From assembly GCA_040752915.1 (NCBI GenBank), contig JBFMHB010000011.1:1-55278 (forward strand): 55,278 nt of DNA, written 5' to 3'. This DNA comes from Acidobacteriota bacterium (GTDB lineage: Bacteria; Acidobacteriota; UBA4820; DSQY01). Numbering within the stretch: position 1 is the first letter of the stretch; the number at the start of each line of letters is the position of its first letter. Below, piece by piece: positions 8,402-16,891 of this stretch. The position numbers and the translations under genes were made by a program. The notes beneath the pieces were generated by a model, which saw nothing but the letters and a program-made list of their open reading frames with translations, had not been told where the DNA came from and did no database searches.

Positions 8402-8847
8402 GCGGACCCTCCGCGATTCAGATCGTCCAGCTTGGCCACCCGCCGGGCGTGCCGCCCGCCCTCGAAGGGGGTTTCGAGCCACACACGCAGGACTTCCTCG
8501 CAGAGCCCCTTGCCCATGAGGCGCCCCGGCAGGCACAGGACGTTGGAGTCGTTGTGCAGGCGGGAGAACCGGGCGAGGTAGAGGTCCGTGCAAAGAACGG
8601 CCCGGATCCCCCTGAACCGGTTGGCCGCCATGCTCATCCCCACGCCCGAGCCGCAGACGAGCACGGCCCGGTCGGCCTCGCCCGACAGGACCTTGGCGCA
8701 CGCCGGTCCGGCGAAGTCGGGATAGTCCACGGAGGCCTCCGAGAAGGCCCCCACGTCCGCGACGTCGTGTCCCGCCTCGGCCAGCCAGCGCCGGACGAAC
8801 TCCTTCATCTCGTATCCCGCGTGGTCCGCGGCCACCGCGATGCGCAT
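8398..8847 (-). CDS. rpiB: Ribose-5-phosphate isomerase B
   Basis: The 149-aa protein is a complete RpiB/LacAB isomerase, interconverting ribose-5-phosphate and ribulose-5-phosphate in the pentose phosphate pathway. Signature parts are AADHAGYEMK at 5-14, DYPDFA near 41-46, the catalytic-cysteine loop VLVCGSGVGMSMAANR near 62-77, and the C-terminal HARRVAKL. ATG 8847 has GGGAGG upstream; a longer frame to 8955 runs through a terminator and is rejected. Confidence 0.95.
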   Translation of the reverse strand: MRIAVAADHAGYEMKEFVRRWLAEAGHDVADVGAFSEASVDYPDFAGPACAKVLSGEADRAVLVCGSGVGMSMAANRFRGIRAVLCTDLYLARFSRLHNDSNVLCLPGRLMGKGLCEEVLRVWLETPFEGGRHARRVAKLDDLNRGGSA

Positions 8848-8913
8848 GGGTCGCCTCCCGAGGGGGGAGCATAGCAGAGAACCCGGGGCCGGGGCCAACG
8901 AGGAGCAAGAAAC

Positions 8914-8937
8914 GGGGCCCGCCTTTCGGCGGGCCCC
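8914..8937 (-). terminator. Strong hairpin terminator between the small secreted-protein ORF and rpiB
   Basis: A perfect 10-bp stem GGGGCCCGCC/GGCGGGCCCC with a 4-nt loop. On the minus strand it is followed by GTTTCTTGCTC, so it can end transcription coming from 9195. The plus-strand side has only a short TT tail. Confidence 0.75.
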
Positions 8938-8964
8938 TTCTGCCGCGCGGATCATGAGGTGAAG

Positions 8965-9195
8965 TTACGGGGTGGGCGCGGCAGGGGCGGACGCCGCCGG
9001 GACCTGAAGCGTCTCGGGCTGGGGTGCACGGGGTCGGGGTCGGCTCCTGTCTCCGGCGGCGTGGGTCGATCGAAGGGGAAAGATCGGGCAACCATCCGGA
9101 GGGACCCATCGCCACGAGGCCCTCCGCGGAAGACTCGGAGACAGGAAAGCGGTCAGTAGGGAAGCCATCCGGACCACCGGGCGGATTCTCTTCAT
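8965..9195 (-). CDS. Short Pro/Arg-rich protein with a possible signal sequence
   Basis: A 76-aa ORF begins at an ATG with a very strong ribosome site (AAAGGAGG 9 nt upstream). Residues 1-20 (basic start, then SLLTAFLS) could be a weak export signal; the rest is rich in Pro, Arg and Ala and ends PAAPTP. No family is recognised. The good Shine-Dalgarno and the terminator just downstream support it, but the low-complexity composition leaves doubt. The 285 bases between it and the mutase gene hold a divergent, unannotated promoter region. Confidence 0.45.
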   Translation of the reverse strand: MKRIRPVVRMASLLTAFLSPSLPRRASWRWVPPDGCPIFPLRSTHAAGDRSRPRPRAPQPETLQVPAASAPAAPTP

Positions 9196-9479
9196 GGCCG
9201 AACCTCCTTTCTCCGACCCTCCGCCCAACGCACGGTCCGTGCCAAGTCCCCCTGGCCGGCTTCGAATCCTCTGCGGGAGCCGCCCGGCGCGGGAATGCAT
9301 GCTTTCTGGTCGGGAGGTCCGCCCCATGCCGCCTTGGCGCGCCGCGCCGTTTCGGCCTGCCGATCGGGCCCGCCGAGGGCCCGCTGCCCCGTTGCACCGG
9401 CGGCGCCCACCATGGAGAATGGAAGCGTGGCGAAAAAGGGCGCGGACCGCTCCGTCCGGCCCTGGGCCAAGGAGCGACC

Positions 9480-11147
9480 ATGGGCGATTCTCGCACGGCG
9501 GGCGGACGGAAGCGATGGGAAAAGGAGACCCTTGAACCGCACCTCAAGAAGCACCCGGAGCGGGAGGTGGACTTCTCCTCCGTGTCCTCGCTCCCCTTCG
9601 ACCGCATTTACGGCCCCGAGGATCTGAAGGACCTCGACTACGACCGGGACCTCGGCTGGCCCGGCGAATACCCCTTCACCCGCGGCGTCCAGCCCACCAT
9701 GTACCGCGGGCGCCTCTGGACCATGCGCATGTTCGCGGGGATGGGAACGGCGGAGGACACGAACGCCCGGTTCAAGTACCTCCTGAGGGAGGGCCAGACG
9801 GGCCTCTCCACGGCCTTTGACCTTCCCACCCTCATGGGCCGCGACGGGGACAGCCCCCTCGCCGACGGAGAGGTGGGCAAGGAGGGCGTGGCGGTCTCGA
9901 CCCTGCGCGACATGGAGATCCTTTTCGACGGGATCCCCCTGGGCGAGGTCTCCACCTCCATGACCATCAACGCCCCCGCCGCCGTCCTCTATGCCATGTA
10001 CCTCGCGGTGGCCGAAAAGCAGGGCGTCCCCTTCAAGAAGCTCCGGGGCACCATCCAGAACGACATCTTCAAGGAGTACATCGCCCAGAAGGAGTGGATC
10101 TACCCGCCGGAGCCGAGCGTCCGCCTCATCGTGGACACCATGGAGTTCTCGGCCCGGGAAGTGCCCCAGTGGAACACGATCTCCATCAGCGGCTACCACA
10201 TCCGCGAGGCGGGCAGCACGGCGGCGCAGGAGCTGGCCTTCACCCTCGCCGACGGCATCGGCTACGTCCAGGCCGGGATCGCACGGGGCCTGCCGGTGGA
10301 CGAGTTCGCCCCGCGCCTGAGCTACTTCTTCAACTCCCACAACGATTTCTTCGAGGAGGTGGCCAAACTGCGCGCCGCCCGTCGGATCTGGGCCCGCCAG
10401 CTGAAGGAGCGCTTCGGCGCGAAGGACCCCCGCTCGTGGATGCTCCGGACCCACGTCCAGACCGCCGGGTGCTCCCTGACCGCCCAGCAGCCCCTCAACA
10501 ACATCGTCCGGGTCACGGTGCAGGCCCTCGCCGCCGTTCTCGGCGGGTGCCAGAGCCTTCACACCGATTCCATGGACGAGACCCTCTGCCTGCCGTCCGA
10601 GCAGGCCGTCACCGTGGCCCTGAGAACCCAGCAGATCCTCGCCGAGGAGAGCGGCGTCGCCCACACCATCGACCCTCTGGCCGGGTCCTATTTCGTGGAG
10701 TCGCTCACGAACGAGATGGAGCGCCAGGCCCTGGCTTACATCGCCAAGATCGACGAGATGGGCGGAATCATCCGGGCCATCGAGCAGGGCTACCCCCAGC
10801 GGGAGATCGCCGAGGCCGCGTACCGGTACCAGAAACAGGTGGAAAGCGGGGAGAAGACCATCGTGGGCGTGAACAAGTACGTTTCCGCCGACGAGGTCCC
10901 CATCCCTCTTCTCAAGATCCCCCCGGAGGTGGAGGCCCGCCACAAGGCCCGCCTCGCCGAGGTCAAACGGACCCGGGACGGAAAGGCCGTTTCGTCGGCC
11001 CTCCGGGACCTCACGGCCAAGGCTCGCACTTCCGAGAACCTCATGCCCGCCCTCCTGGACTGCGCGCGCGCCTACTGCACCCTCGAGGAAACTTGCAACG
11101 CCATGAAGGAGGTTTTCGGCGAGTACCGGGAGGAGAGCGTGATCTGA
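9480..11147 (+). CDS. Adenosylcobalamin-dependent acyl-CoA mutase, catalytic (alpha) subunit, methylmalonyl-CoA mutase type
   Basis: The 555-aa protein is a stand-alone mutase TIM-barrel subunit. Family blocks include [57 protein letters not shown] and [16 protein letters not shown]. It catalyses B12-radical carbon-skeleton rearrangement, usually methylmalonyl-CoA to succinyl-CoA. The position that is Tyr in classical enzymes (GVY-TMY) is Gln here, so another acyl-CoA substrate is possible. The cobalamin-binding partner is encoded at 11900. ATG 9480 has AAGGAG upstream. Confidence 0.92.
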   Translation: MGDSRTAGGRKRWEKETLEPHLKKHPEREVDFSSVSSLPFDRIYGPEDLKDLDYDRDLGWPGEYPFTRGVQPTMYRGRLWTMRMFAGMGTAEDTNARFKYLLREGQTGLSTAFDLPTLMGRDGDSPLADGEVGKEGVAVSTLRDMEILFDGIPLGEVSTSMTINAPAAVLYAMYLAVAEKQGVPFKKLRGTIQNDIFKEYIAQKEWIYPPEPSVRLIVDTMEFSAREVPQWNTISISGYHIREAGSTAAQELAFTLADGIGYVQAGIARGLPVDEFAPRLSYFFNSHNDFFEEVAKLRAARRIWARQLKERFGAKDPRSWMLRTHVQTAGCSLTAQQPLNNIVRVTVQALAAVLGGCQSLHTDSMDETLCLPSEQAVTVALRTQQILAEESGVAHTIDPLAGSYFVESLTNEMERQALAYIAKIDEMGGIIRAIEQGYPQREIAEAAYRYQKQVESGEKTIVGVNKYVSADEVPIPLLKIPPEVEARHKARLAEVKRTRDGKAVSSALRDLTAKARTSENLMPALLDCARAYCTLEETCNAMKEVFGEYREESVI

Positions 11148-11217
11148 TTTCGGATTCGAGATTTCGAAATTCGGATTTCGGAACTCGGGTGTCGGATCTC
11201 GAGATTCGTATTTCGGA
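11147..11217 (+). repeat. Degenerate short repeats of an ATTTCGGA-like unit
   Basis: Directly after the mutase stop the sequence consists of imperfect, mixed direct and inverted copies of ATTTCGGA / GATTCGAG / GAAATTCGG. It is much poorer in GC than its flanks. A related low-complexity repeat (ATTTGGGATTTGGA) occurs at 54644-54677. The function is unknown; it may be an interspersed intergenic element of this genome. Confidence 0.7.
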
Positions 11218-11259
11218 GCGAGGCCTGGATCTCCTGAATCCGTGTACGAGGAGACAGAC

Positions 11260-11814
11260 ATGGAAGCGGCGTTGAGCGTCCTGCTGGGCATCGGGCTGGC
11301 GGCGGCCTGCGGCTTCCGCGTCTTCGTGCCGCCCCTCGTCCTCTCCATCGCCGCCCTGTCCGGCCACCTGACCCTCGCCAAGGGCTTCGCGTGGATGGGC
11401 ACGTGGCCCGCCCTCCTCGCCTTCGCCACGGCCACGGTCCTCGAGGTGGCCGCTTACCACGTCCCTTGGCTGGACCACCTCCTGGACACCGTGGCCTCTC
11501 CCGCCGCCGTGGTGGCGGGGACCGCCGTGGCGGCTTCAGCCATGGGAGATTTGGATCCCTTCCTCAAGTGGACCCTCGCCCTCATCGCCGGGGGCGGTGC
11601 GGCGGGCCTCGTTCAGGTAGCCACGGTGAAGGGCCGGATCCTCTCGGCCCTGACGACCCTCGGCATCGCCAACCCCCTGGTGGCCACGGTGGAGACCGCC
11701 GCCTCCGTCGCCGTGTCCGTCCTGTCGGTCCTGGTGCCCATCCTGGCGGGCCTCCTGCTCCTGGGCACGCTCTCCTTCGCGGCCTGGCTCCTGCTCCGCC
11801 GGCGAACCGCCTGA
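11260..11814 (+). CDS. DUF4126 family integral membrane protein
   Basis: The 184-aa protein has about five hydrophobic segments and the DUF4126 start: helix 1 has the [12 protein letters not shown] motif near 16-27. A conserved [12 protein letters not shown] stretch and a later [11 protein letters not shown] region follow. Its role is unknown. ATG 11260 is preferred over 11242 because GAGGAG lies 6 nt upstream. It sits between the two mutase subunits on the same strand, so it is probably co-transcribed, though no functional link is known. Confidence 0.82.
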   Translation: MEAALSVLLGIGLAAACGFRVFVPPLVLSIAALSGHLTLAKGFAWMGTWPALLAFATATVLEVAAYHVPWLDHLLDTVASPAAVVAGTAVAASAMGDLDPFLKWTLALIAGGGAAGLVQVATVKGRILSALTTLGIANPLVATVETAASVAVSVLSVLVPILAGLLLLGTLSFAAWLLLRRRTA

Positions 11815-11899
11815 TCGCCGCCCCTCCGGGGCCGCAGGTTTCGCACCGCTGGCCGGCCCGCCCGAGCACGGTGTATACTTTTTCCTTGCGAGGTGGTTC

Positions 11900-12319
11900 A
11901 TGAGCGAGCGGAAACTGCGTCTCCTGATCGGCAAGGTCGGTCTCGACGGCCACGACCGCGGCGCGAAGATCATCGCCCGGGCCCTGCGCGACGCGGGATA
12001 CGAGGTGATCTACACGGGCCTCCACCAGACTCCCGAGCAGGTGGTCGCCACGGCCATCCAGGAGGATGTGGACGCCATCGGGCTCTCCATCCTATCCGGC
12101 GCCCACAACACCCTTTTTCCCAAGGTCATCCGGCTCCTCAGGGAACAGAACGCGCAGGACGTGGTGGTCTTCGGCGGGGGCATCATTCCGGACGAAGACA
12201 TCCCCTTCCTCCAGGAATCGGGGGTGGCGAGGCTCTTCACGCCGGGGACCCCCACGACGGAGGTGGTCCGCTTCCTCAAGGAGGAGGTGGAGCCCCGGCG
12301 CATGGCCCTGGCCACCTGA
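11900..12319 (+). CDS. Cobalamin-binding (beta) subunit of acyl-CoA mutase
   Basis: This 139-aa Rossmann-type B12-binding domain has the signature D-G-H-D-R-G (DXHXXG) at residues 16-21, whose His replaces the lower axial ligand. [14 protein letters not shown] and [15 protein letters not shown] (GG loop) are also present. It pairs with the catalytic subunit at 9480 to form a split mutase of the archaeal/Gram-positive small-subunit type. Length and motifs are standard. Confidence 0.94.
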   Translation: MSERKLRLLIGKVGLDGHDRGAKIIARALRDAGYEVIYTGLHQTPEQVVATAIQEDVDAIGLSILSGAHNTLFPKVIRLLREQNAQDVVVFGGGIIPDEDIPFLQESGVARLFTPGTPTTEVVRFLKEEVEPRRMALAT

Positions 12320-12341
12320 TTCTCGACCTGCTCCAAACAAC

Positions 12342-12371
12342 ACGGCGGGCGCCCCGAAGGGCGCCCGCCGT
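12342..12371 (+). terminator. Terminator between convergent genes
   Basis: A perfect 13-bp stem ACGGCGGGCGCCC/GGGCGCCCGCCGT with a CGAA loop, followed by CTTTTCT on the plus strand. It ends the mutase operon and can also act on the opposing minus-strand gene. Confidence 0.92.
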
Positions 12372-12393
12372 CTTTTCTCCTGCGCCTGCTCCC

Positions 12394-12696
12394 TCAGGAT
12401 TCCCGAAGGCGGTAATGCTCCGGGTGACGCCAAACGTGGGCCGCCCAGGCCAGCCAGGCCAGACCGAAGAGGACGCGAAACAAGGTCCGGATCCACGAAT
12501 CTGGCCCCGCCGCGTCCAAACCCGCGGCGAGGAGCCAGAACAGCCCGAGGCCCGCGTACACCCCGGCCATGGTCCCCTTTCGGAAGCGTAAGTCGAAAGA
12601 CCTTTTTGTCCAGAGCAGGCCCAGGGTCACGAGGACCGCCAGGGCGGAGACCCCGAACCCGATTCCCAAAAGCACCTTCGCCGTTCCCGGTTCCAT
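12394..12696 (-). CDS. Small membrane protein, unknown
   Basis: This 100-aa protein has three predicted membrane helices: residues ~7-25, ~38-53 and ~65-82. Basic loops lie between them. ATG 12696 follows AGGGGAGGG; the longer frame to 12828 adds a Gly/Arg-rich, non-natural-looking leader. I recognise no family. Confidence 0.65.
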   Translation of the reverse strand: MEPGTAKVLLGIGFGVSALAVLVTLGLLWTKRSFDLRFRKGTMAGVYAGLGLFWLLAAGLDAAGPDSWIRTLFRVLFGLAWLAWAAHVWRHPEHYRLRES

Positions 12697-12808
12697 ACGG
12701 TCCCTCCCCTGCGGGCCGATCTTTCCCCCGCGCCCGGTGCACCGGTCTTCTTGCGGGTTTTCTACGCCGGCGGCCCCGCGCCTGTCAAGAGGACCCCGGC
12801 CGCAATCT

Positions 12809-12842
12809 CCGGCTCGTTTCCCTCGCACGGGAGACGAGCCGG
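12809..12842 (-). terminator. Hairpin downstream of the molbindin gene
   Basis: A 14-bp stem (one G-T pair), CCGGCTCGTTTCCC/GGGAGACGAGCCGG, with a 6-nt loop. It lies 5 nt past the molbindin stop on the minus strand. It lacks a clear T tract, so it may be a weak or Rho-assisted terminator. Confidence 0.6.
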
Positions 12843-12846
12843 AATC

Positions 12847-13056
12847 TCACGCCTTGACCACGAGCACGTGCACGGCCTTCACGATCAGCTCCACCCGGTC
12901 GCCGGGCCGGAGGTCGAGGTCGCGCACGGATTCCGTGGTCAGGACCGAGGCCATCTCCACGGGCCCCTCGGTCTGGAACTTCGCCAGGGACATGATGTCG
13001 TCGCTCTTCACCGATACCACCTTCGCCAGGATCCGGTTCCGCGCTCCCGCTTTCAT
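12847..13056 (-). CDS. mop: Molbindin (TOBE domain molybdate-binding protein)
   Basis: The 69-aa protein is one TOBE/Mop domain. It has the N-terminal SARN-like block (GARNRILAKVVSVK, near 4-17), the central EMASVLTTESVRDLDLRPGDRV region split over two strands, and the C-terminal VKAVHVLV strand. Such proteins form hexamers that store molybdate or tungstate in the cytosol. No modABC transporter is visible nearby, so it acts at a distance or serves a molybdoenzyme encoded elsewhere. Confidence 0.9.
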   Translation of the reverse strand: MKAGARNRILAKVVSVKSDDIMSLAKFQTEGPVEMASVLTTESVRDLDLRPGDRVELIVKAVHVLVVKA

Positions 13057-13081
13057 GGTCCGCCTCCCCTGCGCTCCGCCG

Positions 13082-13480
13082 TTATCGCGAGGCCGCCCAC
13101 GCCGCCGCCAGGCTGGCGAGGGCCGTGACGGCCGCTCCCCATGTCATGTCCACCACCGTCACCACCACGGGCCAGCGCGCCACCGTGGCCTGATTGGTCA
13201 GGTTGTAGGCCCCGTAGGCCAGGAGCCCCAGGAGGGCCCCCTTGAGAAAGGCCCCCGTCAGGTCCCCTCCCCGCGAGGAGGGGCCGGCGGTGAGGACGGC
13301 GATCCCCGCGGGATAAAGGGCGTAGAAGGCCGCCACCGCCCACCAGGTGAGCCTCTCCCCCATCAGGTAGCCGATGTGCTTGACATAGAACGCCCGGGCC
13401 ACCACCCCCAGCCAGAGACCGTCGAGCAGGAGGAGCACCGCGAGGGCCGAAAGGTAGAGGCGCCAGAAAGGGAAAGACAT
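13082..13480 (-). CDS. DUF2177 family membrane protein
   Basis: The 132-aa protein shows the DUF2177 pattern: helix 1 with a conserved LDGLWL, then FYVKHIGYLMGERLTWWAVAAFY, and a later GLLAYGAYNLTNQATV segment with a final helix. Four membrane helices are expected. The function is unknown. AAGGAG before ATG 13480 sets the start. Confidence 0.85.
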   Translation of the reverse strand: MSFPFWRLYLSALAVLLLLDGLWLGVVARAFYVKHIGYLMGERLTWWAVAAFYALYPAGIAVLTAGPSSRGGDLTGAFLKGALLGLLAYGAYNLTNQATVARWPVVVTVVDMTWGAAVTALASLAAAWAASR

Positions 13481-13550
13481 GGGCGATCTCCTTTTCCCGC
13501 GGCCGGGTCCTGCCGTGACCGCGATGCCCGGAGGGTCCGGCGCCGGCGGG

Positions 13551-14006
13551 TTAACGGCTCTTCTTGGTTGCCAGGACCTCGAAGTCGTCGCTTCGCGGAA
13601 GTCTGGCGACCAGATCCTTGAGCGCCTCCGGAGGGGTCGTCCATCGGCGGGCCCCAAGGTCCATCCAGCCTCCCGTGCTCGTCAGGCGGGCCGCCGGCTG
13701 TCCGTCCTCCCGAAGGAACTCGTTCCTCAGCCGGAATCGGGACCCGTCGCCGCTGGCGCCCGCCAGGAGGAGCGCCACCGTGAACGGCTCGAGGAGCCTC
13801 AACTCCCGAAAGTACTCCACCTCGTCCCGCACGATGACCGGGCCCAGGCGGAGGCGCTCGAACTCGCGCATGGAGAACCCCCCCGCTTCGAAGTAGAGCA
13901 TCCGCGCGTCGCCCGAGACGTCCAGGTAGGCCGTGTTGCGCATGTGGCCGTTGAAATCCACGTCTGCCCAGCGGACGAAGAACGACCTTTCGATGTTCCC
14001 GGCCAT
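13551..14006 (-). CDS. Acyl-CoA thioesterase, 4HBT (hotdog) family
   Basis: The 151-aa protein is a hotdog thioesterase with the 4HBT active-site region WADVDFNGHMRNTAYLD (near 12-28), where the Asp in DxNGHM is catalytic. It is expected to cleave acyl-CoA thioesters; the natural substrate is not shown. The previous gene (14023) ends 16 nt upstream, which suggests one transcript. ATG 14006 begins the conserved domain directly. Confidence 0.85.
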   Translation of the reverse strand: MAGNIERSFFVRWADVDFNGHMRNTAYLDVSGDARMLYFEAGGFSMREFERLRLGPVIVRDEVEYFRELRLLEPFTVALLLAGASGDGSRFRLRNEFLREDGQPAARLTSTGGWMDLGARRWTTPPEALKDLVARLPRSDDFEVLATKKSR

Positions 14007-14022
14007 CGCGATCCTCCGCCCG

Positions 14023-14658
14023 TCAGATCCAGCCGAGCACGGCGCCGAAGAGCACGAGGCAGGCCGCGTCGAATCCAAGAATCCCTCCCGTCACCGCCGC
14101 CTTTTTCCCGAGGCTCTCCATGTCGTGGACCCAGTAGGAGACGAGGAAGAAGGGCAGATAGCCCACGAGGAAGATGAGCCACGGAGCGCGGGCTCCCCAC
14201 CAGGGCCAGTCCCACGTGAGGGCTCCTGCGGCGTTGAGGAGCACTTCCACGAAGACGCAGAAGATCGAGTTGGCGACGGCGAAGAACAGGCGGTTGGGCA
14301 CGCCGAGCACCTTCCACTTCCGATCGGCGGGGAGGAGCTTGGCGAAGGCCACGCCCGCCACGGCGAACATGAAGCAGATCTCGATGTTGAGCCCCACCAG
14401 GAGCAGGTAGGCGGTCTTTCCCGGCGCTCCCCAGACGGGGGCCCTGTCGGTGAAGTGAAAGACCAGTCCGTTCCAGATCTCGTTGAACCAGTCCATGCCC
14501 CAGTAGGCCAGGCCCGCGAAGAACACGTTCCAGTTCCGGCGCTCGACCTCCGCGGCGTAGACGTACACGACCAGGGCGAAGAGAGCGATCACGTACCACT
14601 GGAACTGGCTGGGATCCCTGAGAATGGATGCGGCCTGGGCCGCGGCCTCCGTGTTCAT
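14023..14658 (-). CDS. Multi-pass membrane protein, unknown
   Basis: The 211-aa protein has about six hydrophobic helices. It carries conserved-looking Trp/Asn-rich loops (WGMDWFNEIWNGLVFHF) and charged turns such as PADRKWK. GGAGGAGGG precedes ATG 14658. No family is recognised. It may share a transcript with the thioesterase that follows. Confidence 0.7.
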   Translation of the reverse strand: MNTEAAAQAASILRDPSQFQWYVIALFALVVYVYAAEVERRNWNVFFAGLAYWGMDWFNEIWNGLVFHFTDRAPVWGAPGKTAYLLLVGLNIEICFMFAVAGVAFAKLLPADRKWKVLGVPNRLFFAVANSIFCVFVEVLLNAAGALTWDWPWWGARAPWLIFLVGYLPFFLVSYWVHDMESLGKKAAVTGGILGFDAACLVLFGAVLGWI

Positions 14659-14692
14659 GGTCCCTCCTCCTCCGGAGCGCCCCTCGGGCGCG

Positions 14693-15226
14693 TCACTCGT
14701 CCTTTTCCGCCCGTTCCCGCGCCAGCTCCCGCTGCCATTCTTCCGACCAGGCGGCGTTCGGCCAGAGTTCCAAGCCCCCGACGAAGATGGCCTTGGGGTT
14801 CTTCTTGTCCACGCCCGCCACCCGAACGCCGCCCTCCCCCTCCCGGAAGGGAGCGGTGACCGGCCGCTCCTCCTCTTCGTCGATCTCCGATTCGGCGGGA
14901 GGCTTCAAGCCCATGGCTTCGAACGCTTCCTCCTCGGTCATCAGGCCGTTGAAGCGCACCCGAAGCGCCACGAGACCATCCTTCCAGAAAACCGCCGTGA
15001 CGGTGTAGTCCCCGCAGGAAGCGGTCAGGCTGGTTTCGGTCGCCCCAGTCGATTCCTCCACTTCCGCCCCGCATTCCCCCTCCAGAAGCGCCCGCGCCTC
15101 CTCCGGCTTGCACCGAGCGAGGTCGGACACGGGAAAGGGCCCGGTGTCGGCGCCGAAGGCCGCCGATGCGCCGATCAGTGCCAGTGCCGCCGCGCCCGTC
15201 CAGATTCGCCCCGCCTTCATTTGCAT
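14693..15226 (-). CDS. Secreted or periplasmic protein, unknown
   Basis: The 177-aa protein starts with a signal peptide (MKAGRIWTG then ALALIGASAAFGA, cleavage near residue 22). The mature part has three cysteines (SDLARCKPEE, EGECGAEV, ASCGDYTV) and a long acidic segment (EIDEEEERP). No family is recognised. The ATG six bases downstream (15220) is an equally good start. Confidence 0.65.
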   Translation of the reverse strand: MQMKAGRIWTGAAALALIGASAAFGADTGPFPVSDLARCKPEEARALLEGECGAEVEESTGATETSLTASCGDYTVTAVFWKDGLVALRVRFNGLMTEEEAFEAMGLKPPAESEIDEEEERPVTAPFREGEGGVRVAGVDKKNPKAIFVGGLELWPNAAWSEEWQRELARERAEKDE

Positions 15227-15242
15227 GCCCCCCTCCGCCTCT

Positions 15243-15530
15243 CTAGCCTTTAGCCCGGCCGCCTCGCCACACACCCAAGGCCGCCCCGATTCCCCTGGAC
15301 AGGAACACCAGGAAGACGGCGCCCGCCAAGGCAAGCGCCATGAGGGAGCCGGTTCCCGTCTTGGGAGCGAAGGCGTACACGAGAAAGGCCGCGATCAAGG
15401 CGAGCCCGAGGCCCAGGAGCGCGTGGCCGATCAAAAAGAAGACCGCGAGGGCAAGCCGCACCCAGGCCGGGGCCGCCTCTCCCTCGGATGCCGTCCTTGA
15501 CAGACCGAAGAACTCCTTCGGATCCCGCAT
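15243..15530 (-). CDS. Small membrane protein, unknown
   Basis: The 95-aa protein has two hydrophobic helices (VRLALAVFFLIGHALLGLGL... and LMALALAGAVFLVFLS) and polar ends. ATG 15530 has GAGGA 5 nt upstream; a GTG at 15560 is a possible longer start. It lies 16 nt upstream of the secreted protein gene at 14693-15226. Function unknown. Confidence 0.6.
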   Translation of the reverse strand: MRDPKEFFGLSRTASEGEAAPAWVRLALAVFFLIGHALLGLGLALIAAFLVYAFAPKTGTGSLMALALAGAVFLVFLSRGIGAALGVWRGGRAKG

Positions 15531-15604
15531 CGCTTCCTCGTCCCAGCCAGAACCTGTCACCCGCCCCCCATGGTCTCACGCTCGGGGCCTCGAGGCGACC
15601 GTCT

Positions 15605-16276
15605 TCACTTCCCCCGAGCCACCGCGAAGATCCTTCCCTCGGCGATTTCGAAGTCGTAGGGATCGCGCCGTTCGAGACGCTCCACCCGGAACCCTCCTCC
15701 TTCCAGCACGCGCGCCATTTCCTCCAGGGTGAATCGGGAGAAGTAGATGGGGACGGGTGCGCCGAGCAGTTCCGGCTCGTACCCCTCCGATGTCCCCTCC
15801 TTGACGGCCAGGAGCAGGCGGCCACCCGAAGCCAACGTCCGGCGGAACTCCTGAAGGAGGCGGCGGAGGAAGCGCTTCGGCGTATGGATCAGGGAGTAGT
15901 AGGCCACGACGCCGGCGAAGACCGAGGACCCGAAGGGCAGACGGGCAAGGTCTCCCGCCGCCACGGGGATGAGCGGCTGGCACCGTCTGGCCGTTCGGAG
16001 GCAGGAAACGGAAAGGTCCACGCCCACCACCGCCAGGCCGCGATTCCTCAGGTAACGGCTCACGTGGCCGCAGGGCCCGCACCCCGCATCCAGAACCCGC
16101 CCGCCGACGCCGAAGGACCTGGCGAATTCGTCCAGAAGGTCCCGGTCGTATTCCTTTCCTATGAGTTCGTCGCGGAAGAGCTCGTGGTACCGGTCGGCGA
16201 CGGCGTCGTAGGCGCTTCGTGTTCGGCCATGGACCGACTCCAGGGAGCCCTCGCCGGTGATTCGAATCTCGTTCAT
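15605..16276 (-). CDS. Class I SAM-dependent methyltransferase
   Basis: The 223-aa protein has the Rossmann methyltransferase motifs: motif I VLDAGCGPCG (61-70), motif II acidic VVGVDLS (83-89), GDLARLPFGSSVFAGVVAYYSLIH around motif IV (108-131, non-contiguous listing of the region) and LASGGRLLLAV (148-158). It should methylate a small molecule, but the substrate is unknown. Its ATG overlaps the stop of the alkyltransferase-like gene (16273-16276), so the two are translationally coupled. Confidence 0.9.
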   Translation of the reverse strand: MNEIRITGEGSLESVHGRTRSAYDAVADRYHELFRDELIGKEYDRDLLDEFARSFGVGGRVLDAGCGPCGHVSRYLRNRGLAVVGVDLSVSCLRTARRCQPLIPVAAGDLARLPFGSSVFAGVVAYYSLIHTPKRFLRRLLQEFRRTLASGGRLLLAVKEGTSEGYEPELLGAPVPIYFSRFTLEEMARVLEGGGFRVERLERRDPYDFEIAEGRIFAVARGK

Positions 16277-16626
16277 GTCCTCTCGCCCGTCCTTCCGCCG
16301 TCCGGTTGCCACTGGAACCGGTTCAGGTCCAACCGGCCGTCCTCTCCGAAGGACACTCCCTCGCACTCCAGGAGGTGCCTCTGAATGGCCCTCAACGTGG
16401 GCCCCGAATGGAGGCTGATCCGACCGCCGGCGTTCACCACCCGGTGCCAGGGCACCACCGAATCGTCTGGCAGGACGTGGAGCGCGTAGCCCACCTGACG
16501 CGCGCGGCGCGGGATGCCCGCGAGGAGGGCCACTTGGCCGTACGTGGCGACCCTCCCCCGTGGGATCCGCTTCACCACGGAGTAAATTCGCGAATAGGCG
16601 TCTCCGACTGTGGGTCCATCCTTCAC
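16273..16626 (-). CDS. Alkyltransferase-like protein (ATL; MGMT family lacking the active-site cysteine)
   Basis: The 117-aa protein has the DNA-binding half of O6-alkylguanine transferases: RIPRGRVATYGQVA (near 20-33), the Arg finger region RARQVGYAL, and the active-site block as PWHRVVNAGG. The cysteine of PCHRV is Trp, the hallmark of ATLs. ATLs bind and flip O6-alkylguanine and hand the lesion to nucleotide excision repair. GTG 16626 gives the usual family length; further upstream the frame is not conserved-looking. Confidence 0.88.
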   Translation of the reverse strand: MKDGPTVGDAYSRIYSVVKRIPRGRVATYGQVALLAGIPRRARQVGYALHVLPDDSVVPWHRVVNAGGRISLHSGPTLRAIQRHLLECEGVSFGEDGRLDLNRFQWQPDGGRTGERT

Positions 16627-16855
16627 GGGTCCACCGCCCGAGCACGAGGAATCGAGGCGGTGAAACCTCCGGCCGCATTCCAGGCAAAGGTCCCTCGCCG
16701 GTCGGTGGGCTCGGAAGTCCTTTTCGGATCGGCCTGTTTGGAACTTGTCCAGTTCGGTTCGGGATGTGCCTTCGAGTTCACACCTTCCTCCCTTACCACG
16801 GTGCTGAAACTCCATTGAAACCTGGATCAAGGCGCTCTCTCTTTTCCACCGAGGC

Positions 16856-16891
16856 TGTGGAAAGTCCTGTGGAAAGCCCTGTGAATAATTC
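16856..16891 (+). repeat. Three tandem 12-bp repeats resembling DnaA boxes
   Basis: TGTGGAAAG at 16856, TGTGGAAAG at 16868 and TGTGAATAA at 16880 are spaced exactly 12 bp apart. The third differs from the strict DnaA box TGTGGATAA by one base, the others by two. TTTTCCACC at 16842 is an inverted relative. Such arrays occur in origins and in DnaA-regulated promoters. No dnaA, dnaN or gidA gene is in the window, so origin function is unproven. Confidence 0.4.

Noticed and set aside
8398-8955. Longer RpiB start at 8955
   Set aside because: The extension passes through a 10-bp terminator hairpin; the ATG at 8847 has a good ribosome site and begins the conserved domain.
9250-9275. tRNA T-arm-like sequence GGCTTCGAATCC
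   Set aside because: The flanking bases cannot form the T stem or any cloverleaf.
9192-11435. A 747-codon minus-strand ORF opposite the mutase
   Set aside because: Shadow frame; the plus-strand frame is a textbook acyl-CoA mutase.
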